In this document: one piece after another, positions 54,562-63,897 of the stretch
Position numbering within the stretch: position 1 is the stretch's first letter
Layout: every line of letters starts with the position of its first letter
NCBI GenBank assembly: GCA_040768925.1
Contig: JAXGLZ010000002.1
Coordinates: 372,001 to 436,000, forward strand
DNA from: CALNBC01 sp040768925
Lineage (GTDB): Bacteria; Bacillota; Clostridia; Christensenellales; CALWSW01
Direction: 5' to 3'
DNA length: 64,000 nucleotides
Translations under genes and position numbers: made by a program
Notes under the pieces: generated by a model
Told to the model about the DNA's origin: nothing
The model's input: the letters and a program-made list of their open reading frames with translations, nothing else
Databases searched by the model: none

Positions 54562-55962
54562 TTCGGGGTTTCGCTCAGCCTTCCCGCCCGCATCCCGGCT
54601 TGCTTCGGTTTTTTGGGGTTCGTCAGCCGATTTTGCCCGCTTCTTCTCAGCCGCGGCTTTGCCCGAACCGGCGGCCCCGCCCTTCTTCAGCGGCCCCAAA
54701 AGCGTGGTCGGGCAGGAAAAGGCGTCCCGTTCCTCCGGCTCGAAAATGACGATCCGGCCGTATTCCCCGTCGTACCCCGCGATCCGTTTGACCCTGCCCT
54801 CTCTCACGCGCAGGACGCCCTCCGCAGCAAGGGGGCCGAAAAGGCGCTCGATCTCTTCCTTCGGCGCTTCCCGAAGGATGAAAAACTCCGGCCCCAGGCC
54901 GGCGAGCATTTTGTCGTAGACCGCCTGCGCCTTTTTGCCGCCCACGGGGAAGCCCGTCGCGGAAGCGATCAGCTCCGGCAGGGGAACAAGGCTTTCGAAG
55001 GGCTTTGCGTTCGGCTTGACGAAGCCCTCCGGTCTGTCCGCCAGTTCGCACAGCCGATGGGCCACGCCGATGGTAACTTTCCTTCCGCAAACAGGGCAAA
55101 GCCCGCCAAGGGCCGCCGTTTCCTCCGGCGTGAGCCTCGTTTTGCAGTTTCTGTGGCCGTCCAGATGGTACTTGCCCTCTTCCGGAAAGAATTCCAGCGT
55201 TTTTGCGAATCCCCGGCCGGTTTTTAAGGCTTGCGCCATTTCGGGATAGGACAGCCCCGTTTCAAAAACGTTTGCCTCCCGGCCGAGCTTGGCGGGGGAG
55301 TGGGCGTCCGAATTCGAAATCAGGGTGAAACGGTCCAGGGCGGAAACCCGCCAGTTCATCGCGGGGTCGGAAGAAAGCCCTGTTTCCAGGGCGCGGATCT
55401 CCCCCGCAAGGTCGCCGAAGCATTCCTCGACGGTGGCGAACCCCGAAAACGCGCCGAAAACGGAAAAATGCGGCGTCCAGATATGGGCGGGGACGAACAG
55501 GGCCCGCGGGCAGGCCTCCAGGGTGATCTCCAGCAGATCCCGGCTGTCCAGCCCCAGGATGGGCCGACCGTCCGAGCGGATGTTGCCGATGGCCTCCAGC
55601 CGTTTCGCAAGCTTTTGGGCGGCCTCAAGGCCGGGCAGGAAAATGAGGTTGTGGACTTTTCTCGTCCTGCCGTCCTTTTTATAGATCGAGCTGATCTCGC
55701 CGGAAACCACGAACCTCGGCTCCGCCGCCTCGTTCGCCGTGCCCGAGGGGAGGCGGCAGTCCCCCTTCAGGGTGTACAGACCTTCCTCCGCGGGCGTCAG
55801 GGTCTCCTCAAGCTCGGCCCGCCAGGCGGGATGGGTGAAATCCCCGGTTCCCACCAGGGTGATCCCCTTTTTCCTCGCCCACAGGTCCAGGTGGGCGGCG
55901 TCGCAGTCCTTGCTGGTCGCCATCGAATATTTTGAATGAATGTGCAGATCGGCGATATACAT
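54559..55962 (-). CDS. Endonuclease Q-like PHP protein
   Basis: 467 residues from the ATG at 55962; a longer frame to 56145 lacks support. The PHP domain has metal ligands DLHIHSKYS, GTGDFTHP and NSDAHSP. A zinc-type segment LCPVCGRKV...HRLCELA lies near residue 300, and GFPVGGKKAQAVYDKML follows. EndoQ nicks DNA 5' of deaminated bases. The low-complexity tail (GSGKAAAEKKRAKSADEPQK...ERNPE) looks like the linker to a C-terminal UvrD helicase that is now a remnant. Confidence 0.85.
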   Translation of the reverse strand: MYIADLHIHSKYSMATSKDCDAAHLDLWARKKGITLVGTGDFTHPAWRAELEETLTPAEEGLYTLKGDCRLPSGTANEAAEPRFVVSGEISSIYKKDGRTRKVHNLIFLPGLEAAQKLAKRLEAIGNIRSDGRPILGLDSRDLLEITLEACPRALFVPAHIWTPHFSVFGAFSGFATVEECFGDLAGEIRALETGLSSDPAMNWRVSALDRFTLISNSDAHSPAKLGREANVFETGLSYPEMAQALKTGRGFAKTLEFFPEEGKYHLDGHRNCKTRLTPEETAALGGLCPVCGRKVTIGVAHRLCELADRPEGFVKPNAKPFESLVPLPELIASATGFPVGGKKAQAVYDKMLAGLGPEFFILREAPKEEIERLFGPLAAEGVLRVREGRVKRIAGYDGEYGRIVIFEPEERDAFSCPTTLLGPLKKGGAAGSGKAAAEKKRAKSADEPQKTEASRDAGGKAERNPE

Positions 55963-56746
55963 CGTTACCCTTTCAAAAGAACTTACAGCGGTACGCCCGC
56001 CGCGGGCGGCTGTGCAGGCGGGCTTGCGACCGGTTTTATCACAGCCGGGGCAAAATGGAAAAAGCGGCGGTTGCCGCCCTGCGTCCGGTCCGGCCTGCGG
56101 CTGCCGGAATATCATCCCCCAAATAACCGTGAAAATCACCGCCAAGGGGAAGACCCGTCAATAGACGAACGGGGCGAACCGCTTGGTTTTTGCATGTATT
56201 CCCGGCATTTGCTGCCGGATCCGCCGGGCATGCCCCGTTTTTCTCTTTTGGCCGGCCGCAGAGAAAGGAACGTCATCACCGGGTGCATGGGCAGCGTCGC
56301 CCATGCCATGATCATCCCCAAAGACAGGAGCAAAATCCCCGCGCATTGGGCGGCGTACAAACCGGCATGCGCCGGGGATCGCCAGGATACTTTTCTCCGA
56401 TTCCCTAGATCAGCGCTTTTTGCAAATGCTGCGCCAGCCGTTCGGGATCAAAAAAAGCGCGGCCGCAGCAAAAGGGACGGCAAAAACGCGGTCAGGTCAT
56501 CGGCCAAACCGGCTGAAACGCTTCCGTGGCATCGCCTTTGACGGTGAAAAATCCGCCTTTTGCAGATGAATCCGCTTTGGACCCCTTGCGCCCGGAAAAC
56601 AAAGAAAGCCCGGAAAACGGGCTTTATTCTTTGAAATACGCCTGCCGCTCTTCCGAAGGGCCATGGGCGCCCACGATCAGCATGGCGCGGGCTATGCGCA
56701 TGCCGGGCAGGGTCGCGGCGCGATGTGCGCGCCTCGCAGCAGGCTG
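55963..56746. other. Intergenic region with degenerate coding traces
   Basis: About 780 bases without an intact gene. On the minus strand, 56600-56406 contains pieces in three frames that join as a plausible protein end (GGFFTVKGDATEAFQPVWP, DDLTAFLPSLL, FDPERLAQHLQKALI-stop). Positions 56360-56136 hold a 74-codon frame with one hydrophobic helix (GILLLSLGMIMAWATL) but no binding site. I do not recognise either. The queA terminator at 56605-56625 lies inside. Confidence 0.4.
56605..56625 (-). terminator. Terminator of queA
   Basis: Minus-strand AAAGCCCG-TTTT-CCGGGCTTT followed by CTTTGTTTT, about 120 bases after the queA stop. Confidence 0.7.
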
Positions 56747-57784
56747 TTATAGTATCAGCATCGCGTCGCCAAAGGAGAAAAACCGGTACTTTTCTTTGAC
56801 CGCGTGGCCGTAGGCCGAAAGCATTTCCTCCCTGCCGCAAAGGGCGGAAACGAGCATTAAAAGCGTGGATTCCGGCAGGTGGAAATTGGTGATCAGCGCG
56901 TCCACGGCCTTGAACCGGTAACCCGGGGTGATGAAGATATCCGTCCATCCCCTGCCCGGGTGTACGCGGCCGGAATCGTCCGCCACGGTTTCCAGGGTCC
57001 GGCAGCTGGTCGTCCCCACGCAGACGATCCGCCCCCCGGCGGCCCGGCAGGCGTTGATCGCCTGGGCGTTTTCCTCGCCCACCTCGTAGTATTCCGCGTG
57101 CATATGGTGTTTCGAGATGTCCTCCGCCTTCACCGGGCGGAAGGTCCCCAGGCCGACGTGCAGCAACACTTCGACGATTTTCACGCCTTTTTCTTCGGCT
57201 TTTTGCAAAAGCTCCGGCGTGAAGTGCAGCCCGGCCGTGGGGGCGGCCGCGGAGCCCTCCTCCTTGGAATAGACGGTCTGGTAGCGCTCGGGGTCTTTCA
57301 GCTCCTCCGTGATGTAAGGCGGCAGGGGAATCTGGCCGGCGCGGTCCAAAACCTCTTCCCAGATACCGTCAAACGCAAAGCGGACGATCCGCCCGCCGTC
57401 TTTCGTGCTTTCCTCCACAACGGCTGTCAGCGCCCCGTCCCCAAAGGAGAAGCGCGCCCCGGTTTTCGCCCTTCTTCCGGGTTTTACCAGGGTTTCCCAG
57501 CGGGTTTCGTCCAGCCTTTTCAAAAGCAGGAATTCCATGGCCCCGCCCTTTTTGCCGCCTTCGGCAATACGGGAGCCGATCAGCCGCGCGGGGATGACCC
57601 GGGTGCGGTTGACGACGAGGCAGTCCCCCTTTTTCAGATGGTCCAGAACATCCGGGAATTTTCCGTCCGTGATGCTCTTTTTTGCGCGGTCGTAGATCAA
57701 AAGCCGTGAGCCGTCCCTGCGCTCCGCCGGATGCTGGGCGATCAGTTCGGGCGGAAGCTCGTAATAAAAATCGCTTGTTTTCAA
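56747..57784 (-). CDS. queA: S-adenosylmethionine:tRNA ribosyltransferase-isomerase
   Basis: 345 residues from TTG at 57784 (GAGG upstream), which gives the canonical KTSDFYYELPPELIAQHPAE start; another TTG four codons earlier is possible. Conserved segments are VVNRTRVIPARL, EEGSAAAPTAGLHFT, HVGLGTFRPV and the C-terminal NFHLPESTLLMLVSA. Adds the cyclopentenediol moiety in queuosine synthesis. No tgt follows; the next unit downstream is the endoQ-like gene. Confidence 0.95.
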   Translation of the reverse strand: MKTSDFYYELPPELIAQHPAERRDGSRLLIYDRAKKSITDGKFPDVLDHLKKGDCLVVNRTRVIPARLIGSRIAEGGKKGGAMEFLLLKRLDETRWETLVKPGRRAKTGARFSFGDGALTAVVEESTKDGGRIVRFAFDGIWEEVLDRAGQIPLPPYITEELKDPERYQTVYSKEEGSAAAPTAGLHFTPELLQKAEEKGVKIVEVLLHVGLGTFRPVKAEDISKHHMHAEYYEVGEENAQAINACRAAGGRIVCVGTTSCRTLETVADDSGRVHPGRGWTDIFITPGYRFKAVDALITNFHLPESTLLMLVSALCGREEMLSAYGHAVKEKYRFFSFGDAMLIL

Positions 57785-57841
57785 AATTTGCCTCAAAATA
57801 TGCTTACGGGCGGGTGCAAACCCGCCCTTTTTCGCTTACAA

Positions 57842-59341
57842 TCAGTCGAGAAAGTCCTTGAGCTTTTTGCTCCTGCTGGGGTGGCGGAGCTTCCGCAAAG
57901 CCTTGGCCTCGATCTGGCGGATGCGCTCCCGGGTGACGTTGAATTCCCGGCCGACCTCCTCTAAGGTTCTGGCCTTGCCGTCGTCCAGCCCGAAGCGCAG
58001 GCGCAGCACCTTTTCCTCCCTGGGGGTCAGGGTGTCCAGAACGTCGATCAGCTGCTCCTTCAACAGGGCGAAGGCGGCGGCTTCCGCGGGGGCGGGGGCG
58101 TCGTCGTCCGGGATGAAATCGCCGAGGTGGCTGTCCTCCTCCTCGCCGATGGGGGTTTCCAGGGATACCGGTTCCTGGGCGATCTTGAGGATCTCGCGGA
58201 CCTTGTCCTCCGAAATGCCCATGGCTTTGGCGATCTCGTCCGGCTGGGGTTCCCGGCCGTATTCCTGAAGGAGCTGGCGGTGTACCCGGATCAGCCTGTT
58301 GATGGTTTCGACCATGTGCACCGGGATCCGGATCGTTCTCGCCTGGTCGGCGATTGCCCGGGTAATAGCCTGGCGGATCCACCAGGTGGCGTAGGTGGAG
58401 AATTTATAGCCCTTGCTGTAATCGAATTTGTCCACCGCCTTGATCAGCCCCAGGTTCCCTTCCTGGATCAGGTCGAGGAAGAGCATTCCCCGGCCCACGT
58501 AGCGCTTCGCGATGCTGACCACAAGGCGAAGGTTGGCTTCGGCCAGCTCCCGTTTCGCGCCGTCGTCTCCGTCCGCCATGCGCTTGGCGATCTCGATTTC
58601 CTCGTCCGCGGTCAAAAGCGGCACCTTGCCGATCTCTTTCAGGTACATGCGCACCGGATCGTCGATGTTGATGCCGTCCGGAACGGAGAGATCCTCCTGC
58701 TCCTCGGCGTTTTCATCGTCCACAGAGGCGGCGATGGCGATGAGGTCGTCGGTGATGTCTCCGTCGTCCCGGATGACCTCGATGCTGAGGGATTCAAGGG
58801 TGGAATACAGCTCCTCGATCTGCTCGGCGTCCAGCTCCAGGCCGTCGATGGCTTTGGCCAACTCCTTTTGTGTGATGTGGCCCTTTTCCCTCGCGGTGGA
58901 GACAAGGGCGGCGAAGCGCTTTTTATATGCGTCGGTCTGGCGGATATCCGCCGCGCACACGGCGGTTTCGGCATCTTCTTCGATCTCTTCGATGAGGCCG
59001 GCTCCGGATTCGTCCAGTTCGTCCTCTTTGAAGTCGGCGGGATAATCCCCCGGGTTTTTATCGTCATCTTCCGCGAAAGAAGCCTTTGCCTCGTCTTCGG
59101 GCGCGGCGGATACCCCGTTGGCCTGGGCTTTTGCCCCGTCGCCGGGCTGCCCCGGGGCCGCCGCTTTGCCCGCGGATTTTTTCTTTCTTTCGAGAGCGCC
59201 CTTAACCTGGCCGCCCTCTTGGCCCGAGGAATTGTGCTTCGGGCTTTTTTCGGGCTGCGTATCCTGGTTTTCGGCCAGCTTCTTTGCTTTGCTTTCGTCA
59301 GCCTTGATATCCGCGGCTTTCTGCTTCGTCGTTTTTTCCAC
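57842..59341 (-). CDS. rpoD: Primary sigma factor (SigA/RpoD)
   Basis: 499 residues, about 120 longer than the Bacillus protein because of a low-complexity N-terminus (Lys/Ala/Glu/Asp-rich, residues 1-130). Then come region 1.1-like sequence, region 1.2 (DPVRMYLKEIGKVPLL), region 2 (AEANLRLVVSIAKRYVGRGM; FSTYATWWIRQAITRAI), region 3, and region 4 (REFNVTRERIRQIEAKALRKLR). Start GTG with AGGAGAG upstream, 44 bases inside the end of dnaG. The SigA promoters found throughout the window fit it. Confidence 0.97.
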   Translation of the reverse strand: MEKTTKQKAADIKADESKAKKLAENQDTQPEKSPKHNSSGQEGGQVKGALERKKKSAGKAAAPGQPGDGAKAQANGVSAAPEDEAKASFAEDDDKNPGDYPADFKEDELDESGAGLIEEIEEDAETAVCAADIRQTDAYKKRFAALVSTAREKGHITQKELAKAIDGLELDAEQIEELYSTLESLSIEVIRDDGDITDDLIAIAASVDDENAEEQEDLSVPDGINIDDPVRMYLKEIGKVPLLTADEEIEIAKRMADGDDGAKRELAEANLRLVVSIAKRYVGRGMLFLDLIQEGNLGLIKAVDKFDYSKGYKFSTYATWWIRQAITRAIADQARTIRIPVHMVETINRLIRVHRQLLQEYGREPQPDEIAKAMGISEDKVREILKIAQEPVSLETPIGEEEDSHLGDFIPDDDAPAPAEAAAFALLKEQLIDVLDTLTPREEKVLRLRFGLDDGKARTLEEVGREFNVTRERIRQIEAKALRKLRHPSRSKKLKDFLD

Positions 59342-61094
59342 GTAACTCTCCTATTCGCCTAAGCAATTCTGCTCTCTGTTCTTTTGTTGCCGATTCACGC
59401 TGAAACTGTTCCTGCAGCTTCTCGATCTCCATTTCCCGGTCGATCCTCAAAAGTTCCGAAACGCAATCTAAAAAGCAGGTTTCAGGGTCCTCGCAGGGCG
59501 GCATGGACATGCACTCCGCAAAGCAGGAGGACGCCTCCTGGTCCATGCGGCTGACAAACACCGAAAGCGCGTCGGGGTCGTTCCTGGGCAGCTCTTTCAG
59601 CGCGCCGAGCAGCGCCCGGGCGCCTTCCCCCCGGATCAGCTCCGATTTTTCCCCGATCCGGGGGGTGTACGCTTCGTCGTCAATGGCGAGGCGCAGAAGA
59701 ATCGCTTCGGCGTTTCTTCTCTGATCCTCCCCGCCCGGGAGCTTTGCAACGGCATTTCTAGTATTCCGATAATTGGTAACGGTATTCTTTTGCGCCTCCC
59801 GGATTCCCGCCGCCTGGGCTTCCCCGGCCAGCGCCTCGCGGGAAAACCCGCTCATGTCCGCCAGCTCCGCAAAATAGCGCTCCTGTTCGACGGGCGAAAA
59901 CCGGGCGATCAGCCTGCTGCCCGCCCGGGCAAAGGCCGTCCTTCCGTCCTCTGTGCTTAAGTCGTAGCCGGTTTTCAGGTGGTTCAGCCGAAAGGAGTTC
60001 TTGGAAACCGCCGTTTCGCACAGGGCGCGGAAAGCCTCCGCCCCTTTTGAAAGCACAAACTCGTCTGGGTCCATTCCCGGGGGAAAGCTGAGCACCCGGG
60101 CGTTCAGCCCCTCGGCCTCGAGTATGCTCAACGCCTCCACGGTGGCCTTTTGGCCGGCAAAATCGCCGTCATACGCCAGCAATACCTCGGAGACGGTATT
60201 TTTCAGCAGCCGCGCCTGTTCCCGGGTGAGCGCCGTTCCCAGGGAAGCCACGGCGTTCGTCACCCCGTGGCCGAAAAGACCGATCACGTCCATATACCCT
60301 TCGACAAGAAGGATCCTGCCCGGGCTTTTGCCCTTGAGCCTGCTGAAGCCGAAAAGGTTCTTCCGCTTGTTGAAAACCGGCGTTTCGGGCGAATTCAGGT
60401 ATTTGGGCTGCTCTGAGCCCATGGCCCGGGCGCCGAACCCGATCACCCGGTTGTAGGAACCGATGATCGGGAAGATCACCCTTCCCCTGAACCAGTCGAA
60501 ATACTTGGACTCGTCTTTTTTTGAGCGGGAGCAAAGGCCCGCTTCCGTCAGCGTTTCGGGCGAATAGCCTTTTGCGGTCAGATGCCGAAAAAGCTCGCCC
60601 TCCCACCCCGCGGGGGCCCACCCAAGGCCGAAGGCCGCCGCGGTCTCGGCGGAGACGCCCCTTTTCGCGAGGTATTCGCAGGCTTCCCTTCCCATCGGAT
60701 GCTTGAGGCAATTGTGATAAAAAAGCGCCGTCTCCCTGCACGCGGAATACAGTCTTTCTTTTTTTTCGCGGTTTTCGATGGCGCTTTTGTCGTCCGTCTG
60801 CTCGGGAAGCTCCATCCCCGCCCGCTCGGCAAGCTGGCGGACGGCGTCCACAAAGGAAATGTTCTCGACCTCCATCACGAAGTTGATCAGGGAACCGCCC
60901 TTTTTGCAGCCGAAGCAGTAATACATCTGCTTGTCCGGCGAGACGGAGAAGGAAGGGGTTTTTTCACGGTGAAAGGGGCAGCAGCCCCAAAGTCTTCCTC
61001 CCCGCGGTTTAAGCTGAACGTATTCGGAGACGATGGCCGCGATGTCGCTCTTTGCGAGCAGTTCTTCCAGCCACGCGTCCTGAAAATACGCCAT
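59298..61094 (-). CDS. dnaG: DNA primase
   Basis: 598 residues from the ATG at 61094 (AAAGGATG upstream). Zinc-binding domain with CCPFHREKTPSF and YYCFGCKKGG (Cys39/His42/Cys60/Cys63), then the catalytic core with GFGARAMG, TOPRIM LLVEGYMDVIGLF and LLAYDGDFAG, then a C-terminal helicase-interacting domain. The last 14 codons overlap the rpoD start. Order dgt-dnaG-rpoD is the Firmicute macromolecular-synthesis operon. Confidence 0.96.
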   Translation of the reverse strand: MAYFQDAWLEELLAKSDIAAIVSEYVQLKPRGGRLWGCCPFHREKTPSFSVSPDKQMYYCFGCKKGGSLINFVMEVENISFVDAVRQLAERAGMELPEQTDDKSAIENREKKERLYSACRETALFYHNCLKHPMGREACEYLAKRGVSAETAAAFGLGWAPAGWEGELFRHLTAKGYSPETLTEAGLCSRSKKDESKYFDWFRGRVIFPIIGSYNRVIGFGARAMGSEQPKYLNSPETPVFNKRKNLFGFSRLKGKSPGRILLVEGYMDVIGLFGHGVTNAVASLGTALTREQARLLKNTVSEVLLAYDGDFAGQKATVEALSILEAEGLNARVLSFPPGMDPDEFVLSKGAEAFRALCETAVSKNSFRLNHLKTGYDLSTEDGRTAFARAGSRLIARFSPVEQERYFAELADMSGFSREALAGEAQAAGIREAQKNTVTNYRNTRNAVAKLPGGEDQRRNAEAILLRLAIDDEAYTPRIGEKSELIRGEGARALLGALKELPRNDPDALSVFVSRMDQEASSCFAECMSMPPCEDPETCFLDCVSELLRIDREMEIEKLQEQFQRESATKEQRAELLRRIGELRGKNDEAESRGYQG

Positions 61095-61194
61095 GACACA
61101 CATCCTTTCGTGACAGCCATGCATTCTGTTTTGAAAATGCGCTATATTATTCGCCGCCCGTGTGGCCGTTCCTTCTTTTTTATATTAGGCGGCG

Positions 61195-62196
61195 TCAATT
61201 GCCCCAGCATTTCGGAACAAAAAGGTCCCCGTAGGTCCTGATGGCGAACCTGTCCGTCATGCAGGCGATGTAATCCGCGGCGATGGTTTCCCGGCCGTCT
61301 TGCTCCAGGTACCGCACGAATTCGCAGGGCAGGCTTTCCGCATGGGCGGAGAAATGCTCGTAGAGCTTTTCCAGCAATCCTCTGGCTTTGCCCTCTTCCG
61401 CCTTGGCGGCGGAATCGGTGTACACCCGTTCGAACATGAAGGCGCGCAAGCGCGCCGTGTGCTCCTCAAAAACCGGGGACATCCGCACATCGTCCTTTTC
61501 GTCGCTTTCTTTGACGATGTCGAGGATCATGTTGTTGATCCTGTTCCCGTGGGAATCGCCCAGCACACTGAGGCAGTCTTTTGGCAGATCGCCGGGGGAA
61601 AGCACGCCGGCGCGGATCGCGTCGTCGATATCGTGGTTGATATAGGCGATCCGGTCGGCATAGCTGACGACCCTGCCCTCAAGGGTTTTGGCCCGCCCGT
61701 CCTTGGTGTGGTTCAATATGCCGTCTTTCACCTCTTTGGTGAGGTTCAGCCCCTCGCCGCCGTTTTCCAGCTTTTCGACCACGCGCACGCTCTGAACATT
61801 ATGCCTGAACCCGCCCGGCAATACCGCATTGAGCACGGACTCGCCGATGTGGCCGAAGGGCGTGTGCCCCAGGTCGTGGCCGAGGGCGATCGCCTCCGTC
61901 AAATCCTCGTTCAGGCGCAATGCCCGGGAAATGGTGCGGGCGATCTGGGCGACCTCAAGGGTGTGGGTCAGCCTGGTGCGGTAATGGTCGCCTTCGGGGG
62001 AGAGGAACACCTGGGTCTTGTATTTCAGCCTTCTGAAGGATTTGCAGTGGATGATCCTGTCCCTGTCCCGCTGGTACTCGGTCCGAAGGAGGCAAGGGGT
62101 TATCGGCCTCTCCCTTCCCAAAGAGTCCGCGCTTTTTGCGGCGTGTTCGGACAGAATCCGCCGCTCGAGTTCTTCCAGCTGCTGCCTTGTGTTCAT
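61195..62196 (-). CDS. dgt: Deoxyguanosine triphosphohydrolase-like HD protein
   Basis: 333 residues. HD-domain metal ligands are in TRLTHTLEVAQIA, ALGHDLGHTPFGH and SYADRIAYINHDIDD. Starts MNTRQQLEELERRIL and then SDSLGR-type NTP-site sequence (SADSLGRERPITPCLLRTEYQRDRDRI spans residues 22-48). Family members cleave dNTPs to nucleosides and tripolyphosphate. First gene before dnaG and rpoD. Confidence 0.93.
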   Translation of the reverse strand: MNTRQQLEELERRILSEHAAKSADSLGRERPITPCLLRTEYQRDRDRIIHCKSFRRLKYKTQVFLSPEGDHYRTRLTHTLEVAQIARTISRALRLNEDLTEAIALGHDLGHTPFGHIGESVLNAVLPGGFRHNVQSVRVVEKLENGGEGLNLTKEVKDGILNHTKDGRAKTLEGRVVSYADRIAYINHDIDDAIRAGVLSPGDLPKDCLSVLGDSHGNRINNMILDIVKESDEKDDVRMSPVFEEHTARLRAFMFERVYTDSAAKAEEGKARGLLEKLYEHFSAHAESLPCEFVRYLEQDGRETIAADYIACMTDRFAIRTYGDLFVPKCWGN

Positions 62197-62211
62197 TCAA
62201 AACGCCTTTCT

Positions 62212-62331
62212 TCAAAATCGCGGAGGGAGCCGGCCGTTAAAAAACCTGCGCCGCAAAAAGCGGCCGGTCATTGCCAAAGAGTCCTTTTTGTTGATCTTTG
62301 CCAGCCTGTGCATATATTTAATACGCTGCAA
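62212..62331 (-). CDS. Possible 39-residue basic protein upstream of dgt
   Basis: From a TTG at 62331 with AAGGAGG ten bases upstream: very basic (MHRLAKINKKDSLAMTGR, then FLRRRFFNGRLPPRF). It ends 15 bases before dgt. The binding site is good but the spacing is long and composition unusual. It may be a real microprotein or only the dgt leader. Confidence 0.35.
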   Translation of the reverse strand: MQRIKYMHRLAKINKKDSLAMTGRFLRRRFFNGRLPPRF

Positions 62332-62410
62332 AACCCGTAAATCCTCCTTTTTCGCGCAAACTTGCGTTCGCCTATATTCCAAATCAGGAACAGGGCCGGC
62401 CGCAAAAACG

Positions 62411-62440
62411 GAAAAACCGGGCTTTTGCACCGGTTTTTCC
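62411..62440. terminator. Bidirectional terminator after lysA
   Basis: GAAAAACCGG-GCTTTTGCA-CCGGTTTTTCC, about 30 bases after the lysA stop. Confidence 0.8.
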
Positions 62441-62468
62441 TCATGATTCACATATTGTTCATCTTCGG

Positions 62469-63782
62469 CTATTTTTGCCAGGGAGCCATCATGTCGTTTT
62501 CGATGAGCTGCTCATAACTCTGGCGCTGCACAATCAGCCCATGTTTGCCTTCGTTGACCAGCACCATCGCCGGGATGGGAACCCGGTTGTAGTTCGAGGC
62601 CATGGCATAATTATACGCGCCCGTGGAAAACACCGCCAGGATGTCCCCCGCCTCGCAGGGGGGGAGGCGGGCCTCCTTGATGAGCATATCCCCGGATTCG
62701 CAGTACCGGCCGGCGACGGCGAAAACTTCCGAAGCGGCGGCGGCGGGCTTGTTGGCGATCTTTGCCGTGTATTCCGCGCCGTAGAGCATATGGCGGGGAT
62801 TGTCCCCCATTCCGCCGTCCACGCTGACATAGGTGCGCACGCCGGGAACGCGCTTGACCGTCCCCACGGTGTAAAGGGTGACGCCGGCTTCACCCACGAT
62901 GGCGCGGCCGGGCTCGATGGCGAAACCGTAGCGGGGAAGGCCCTTTTCATCACAGTTTCGGTAAAGGGCTTCGATCATTTCCCCAACGAATTCATAGGGC
63001 TCGGCGGCCGCGTCCTGTTCGGTATACATGATGCCGAAGCCGCCGCCGAAGCTGATTTCCGCAATCTCCGCCCCCAGCTCCCTGCTGATCAGCAGGGCAA
63101 AATCCGTCAGCCTGTCCGCCGCGATGAAAAAGGGCTCCTTTTCGAAGATCTGGGAGCCGATGTGGCAGTGCAGCCCGATCAGCTTCAGCTCTTCGCGGGC
63201 AAGGATCTCCCGAACGGCCAGGCGGGCCTCCCCGTCATAAATCCCCAGGCCGAACTTGCAGTCGTCGATCGCCGTGAGCACGAATTCGTGGGTGTGCGCC
63301 TCGATGCCGGGCTTGACGCGCAGGGATACACCCACGGTCTTTCCGCATTCCTTCGCGATGTCCGCCAAGGTGCTGATTTCCTCGTGGCTGTCGATCACGA
63401 TGCAGCCCACGCCGTATTCGACGGCCATCTTCAGCTCGTCCGGCGTTTTGTTGTTGCCGTGGAATACGATGCGCTCCCCGGGGAAGGCGGCGTTTTTCGC
63501 CGTGTACAGCTCCCCGCCGGAGACGACGTCGATCCCCAGTCCCTCCTGCTCGACGATGCGGTAAAGGGCGGTGGTGGAGAGTGCTTTGCTGGCGTAATAC
63601 ACCCGGCCCTTCGCCCCCGCGCGGCGCAGGGCGGATTCGAAACCCCGGCAGACTTCCCGGACGGCCCGCTCGTCCAGCACATAGAGCGGGGTGCCGTATT
63701 CCTGCGCCAGTTCGACGCAGTCGCACCCGCCAAACACCATATTCCCGGCGTCGCTGACGCTGATTTTTTCCCAAGGCTTCAT
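62469..63782 (-). CDS. lysA: Diaminopimelate decarboxylase
   Basis: 437 residues. PLP-dependent last step of lysine synthesis. PLP Lys66 in YYASKALS, HGNNKTPDEL, LHCHIGSQI, the GGGFGI glycine loop, EPGRAIVG and the C-terminal CESGDML with the catalytic Cys. GGAGATG precedes the ATG. Single-gene unit with its own promoter and terminator. No lysine riboswitch is visible in the short leader. Confidence 0.97.
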   Translation of the reverse strand: MKPWEKISVSDAGNMVFGGCDCVELAQEYGTPLYVLDERAVREVCRGFESALRRAGAKGRVYYASKALSTTALYRIVEQEGLGIDVVSGGELYTAKNAAFPGERIVFHGNNKTPDELKMAVEYGVGCIVIDSHEEISTLADIAKECGKTVGVSLRVKPGIEAHTHEFVLTAIDDCKFGLGIYDGEARLAVREILAREELKLIGLHCHIGSQIFEKEPFFIAADRLTDFALLISRELGAEIAEISFGGGFGIMYTEQDAAAEPYEFVGEMIEALYRNCDEKGLPRYGFAIEPGRAIVGEAGVTLYTVGTVKRVPGVRTYVSVDGGMGDNPRHMLYGAEYTAKIANKPAAAASEVFAVAGRYCESGDMLIKEARLPPCEAGDILAVFSTGAYNYAMASNYNRVPIPAMVLVNEGKHGLIVQRQSYEQLIENDMMAPWQK

Positions 63783-63823
63783 TCGCGTTCATCTCCGAAT
63801 TTTTTTGGATTTTATTCCCGGAA

Positions 63824-63852
63824 ATTTTAGCATGTGGCAAGCGGGCTGTCAA
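63824..63852 (-). promoter_or_regulatory. SigA promoter of lysA
   Basis: -35 TTGACA (63852-63847), 17-base spacer, -10 TAAAAT (63829-63824). A hairpin GCGGGCTG...CAGCCCGC (63841-63862) overlaps the -35 region and may be the terminator of the gene upstream. Confidence 0.8.
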
Positions 63853-63897
63853 TGCAGCCCGCATGAATCTTCGGATTGATGAATATTTATTAAGCCT

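Noticed and set aside
63841..63862. Stand-alone terminator GCGGGCTG...CAGCCCGC upstream of lysA
   Set aside because: It lacks a T-run and overlaps a perfect -35 TTGACA, so it is listed only as part of the lysA promoter region.
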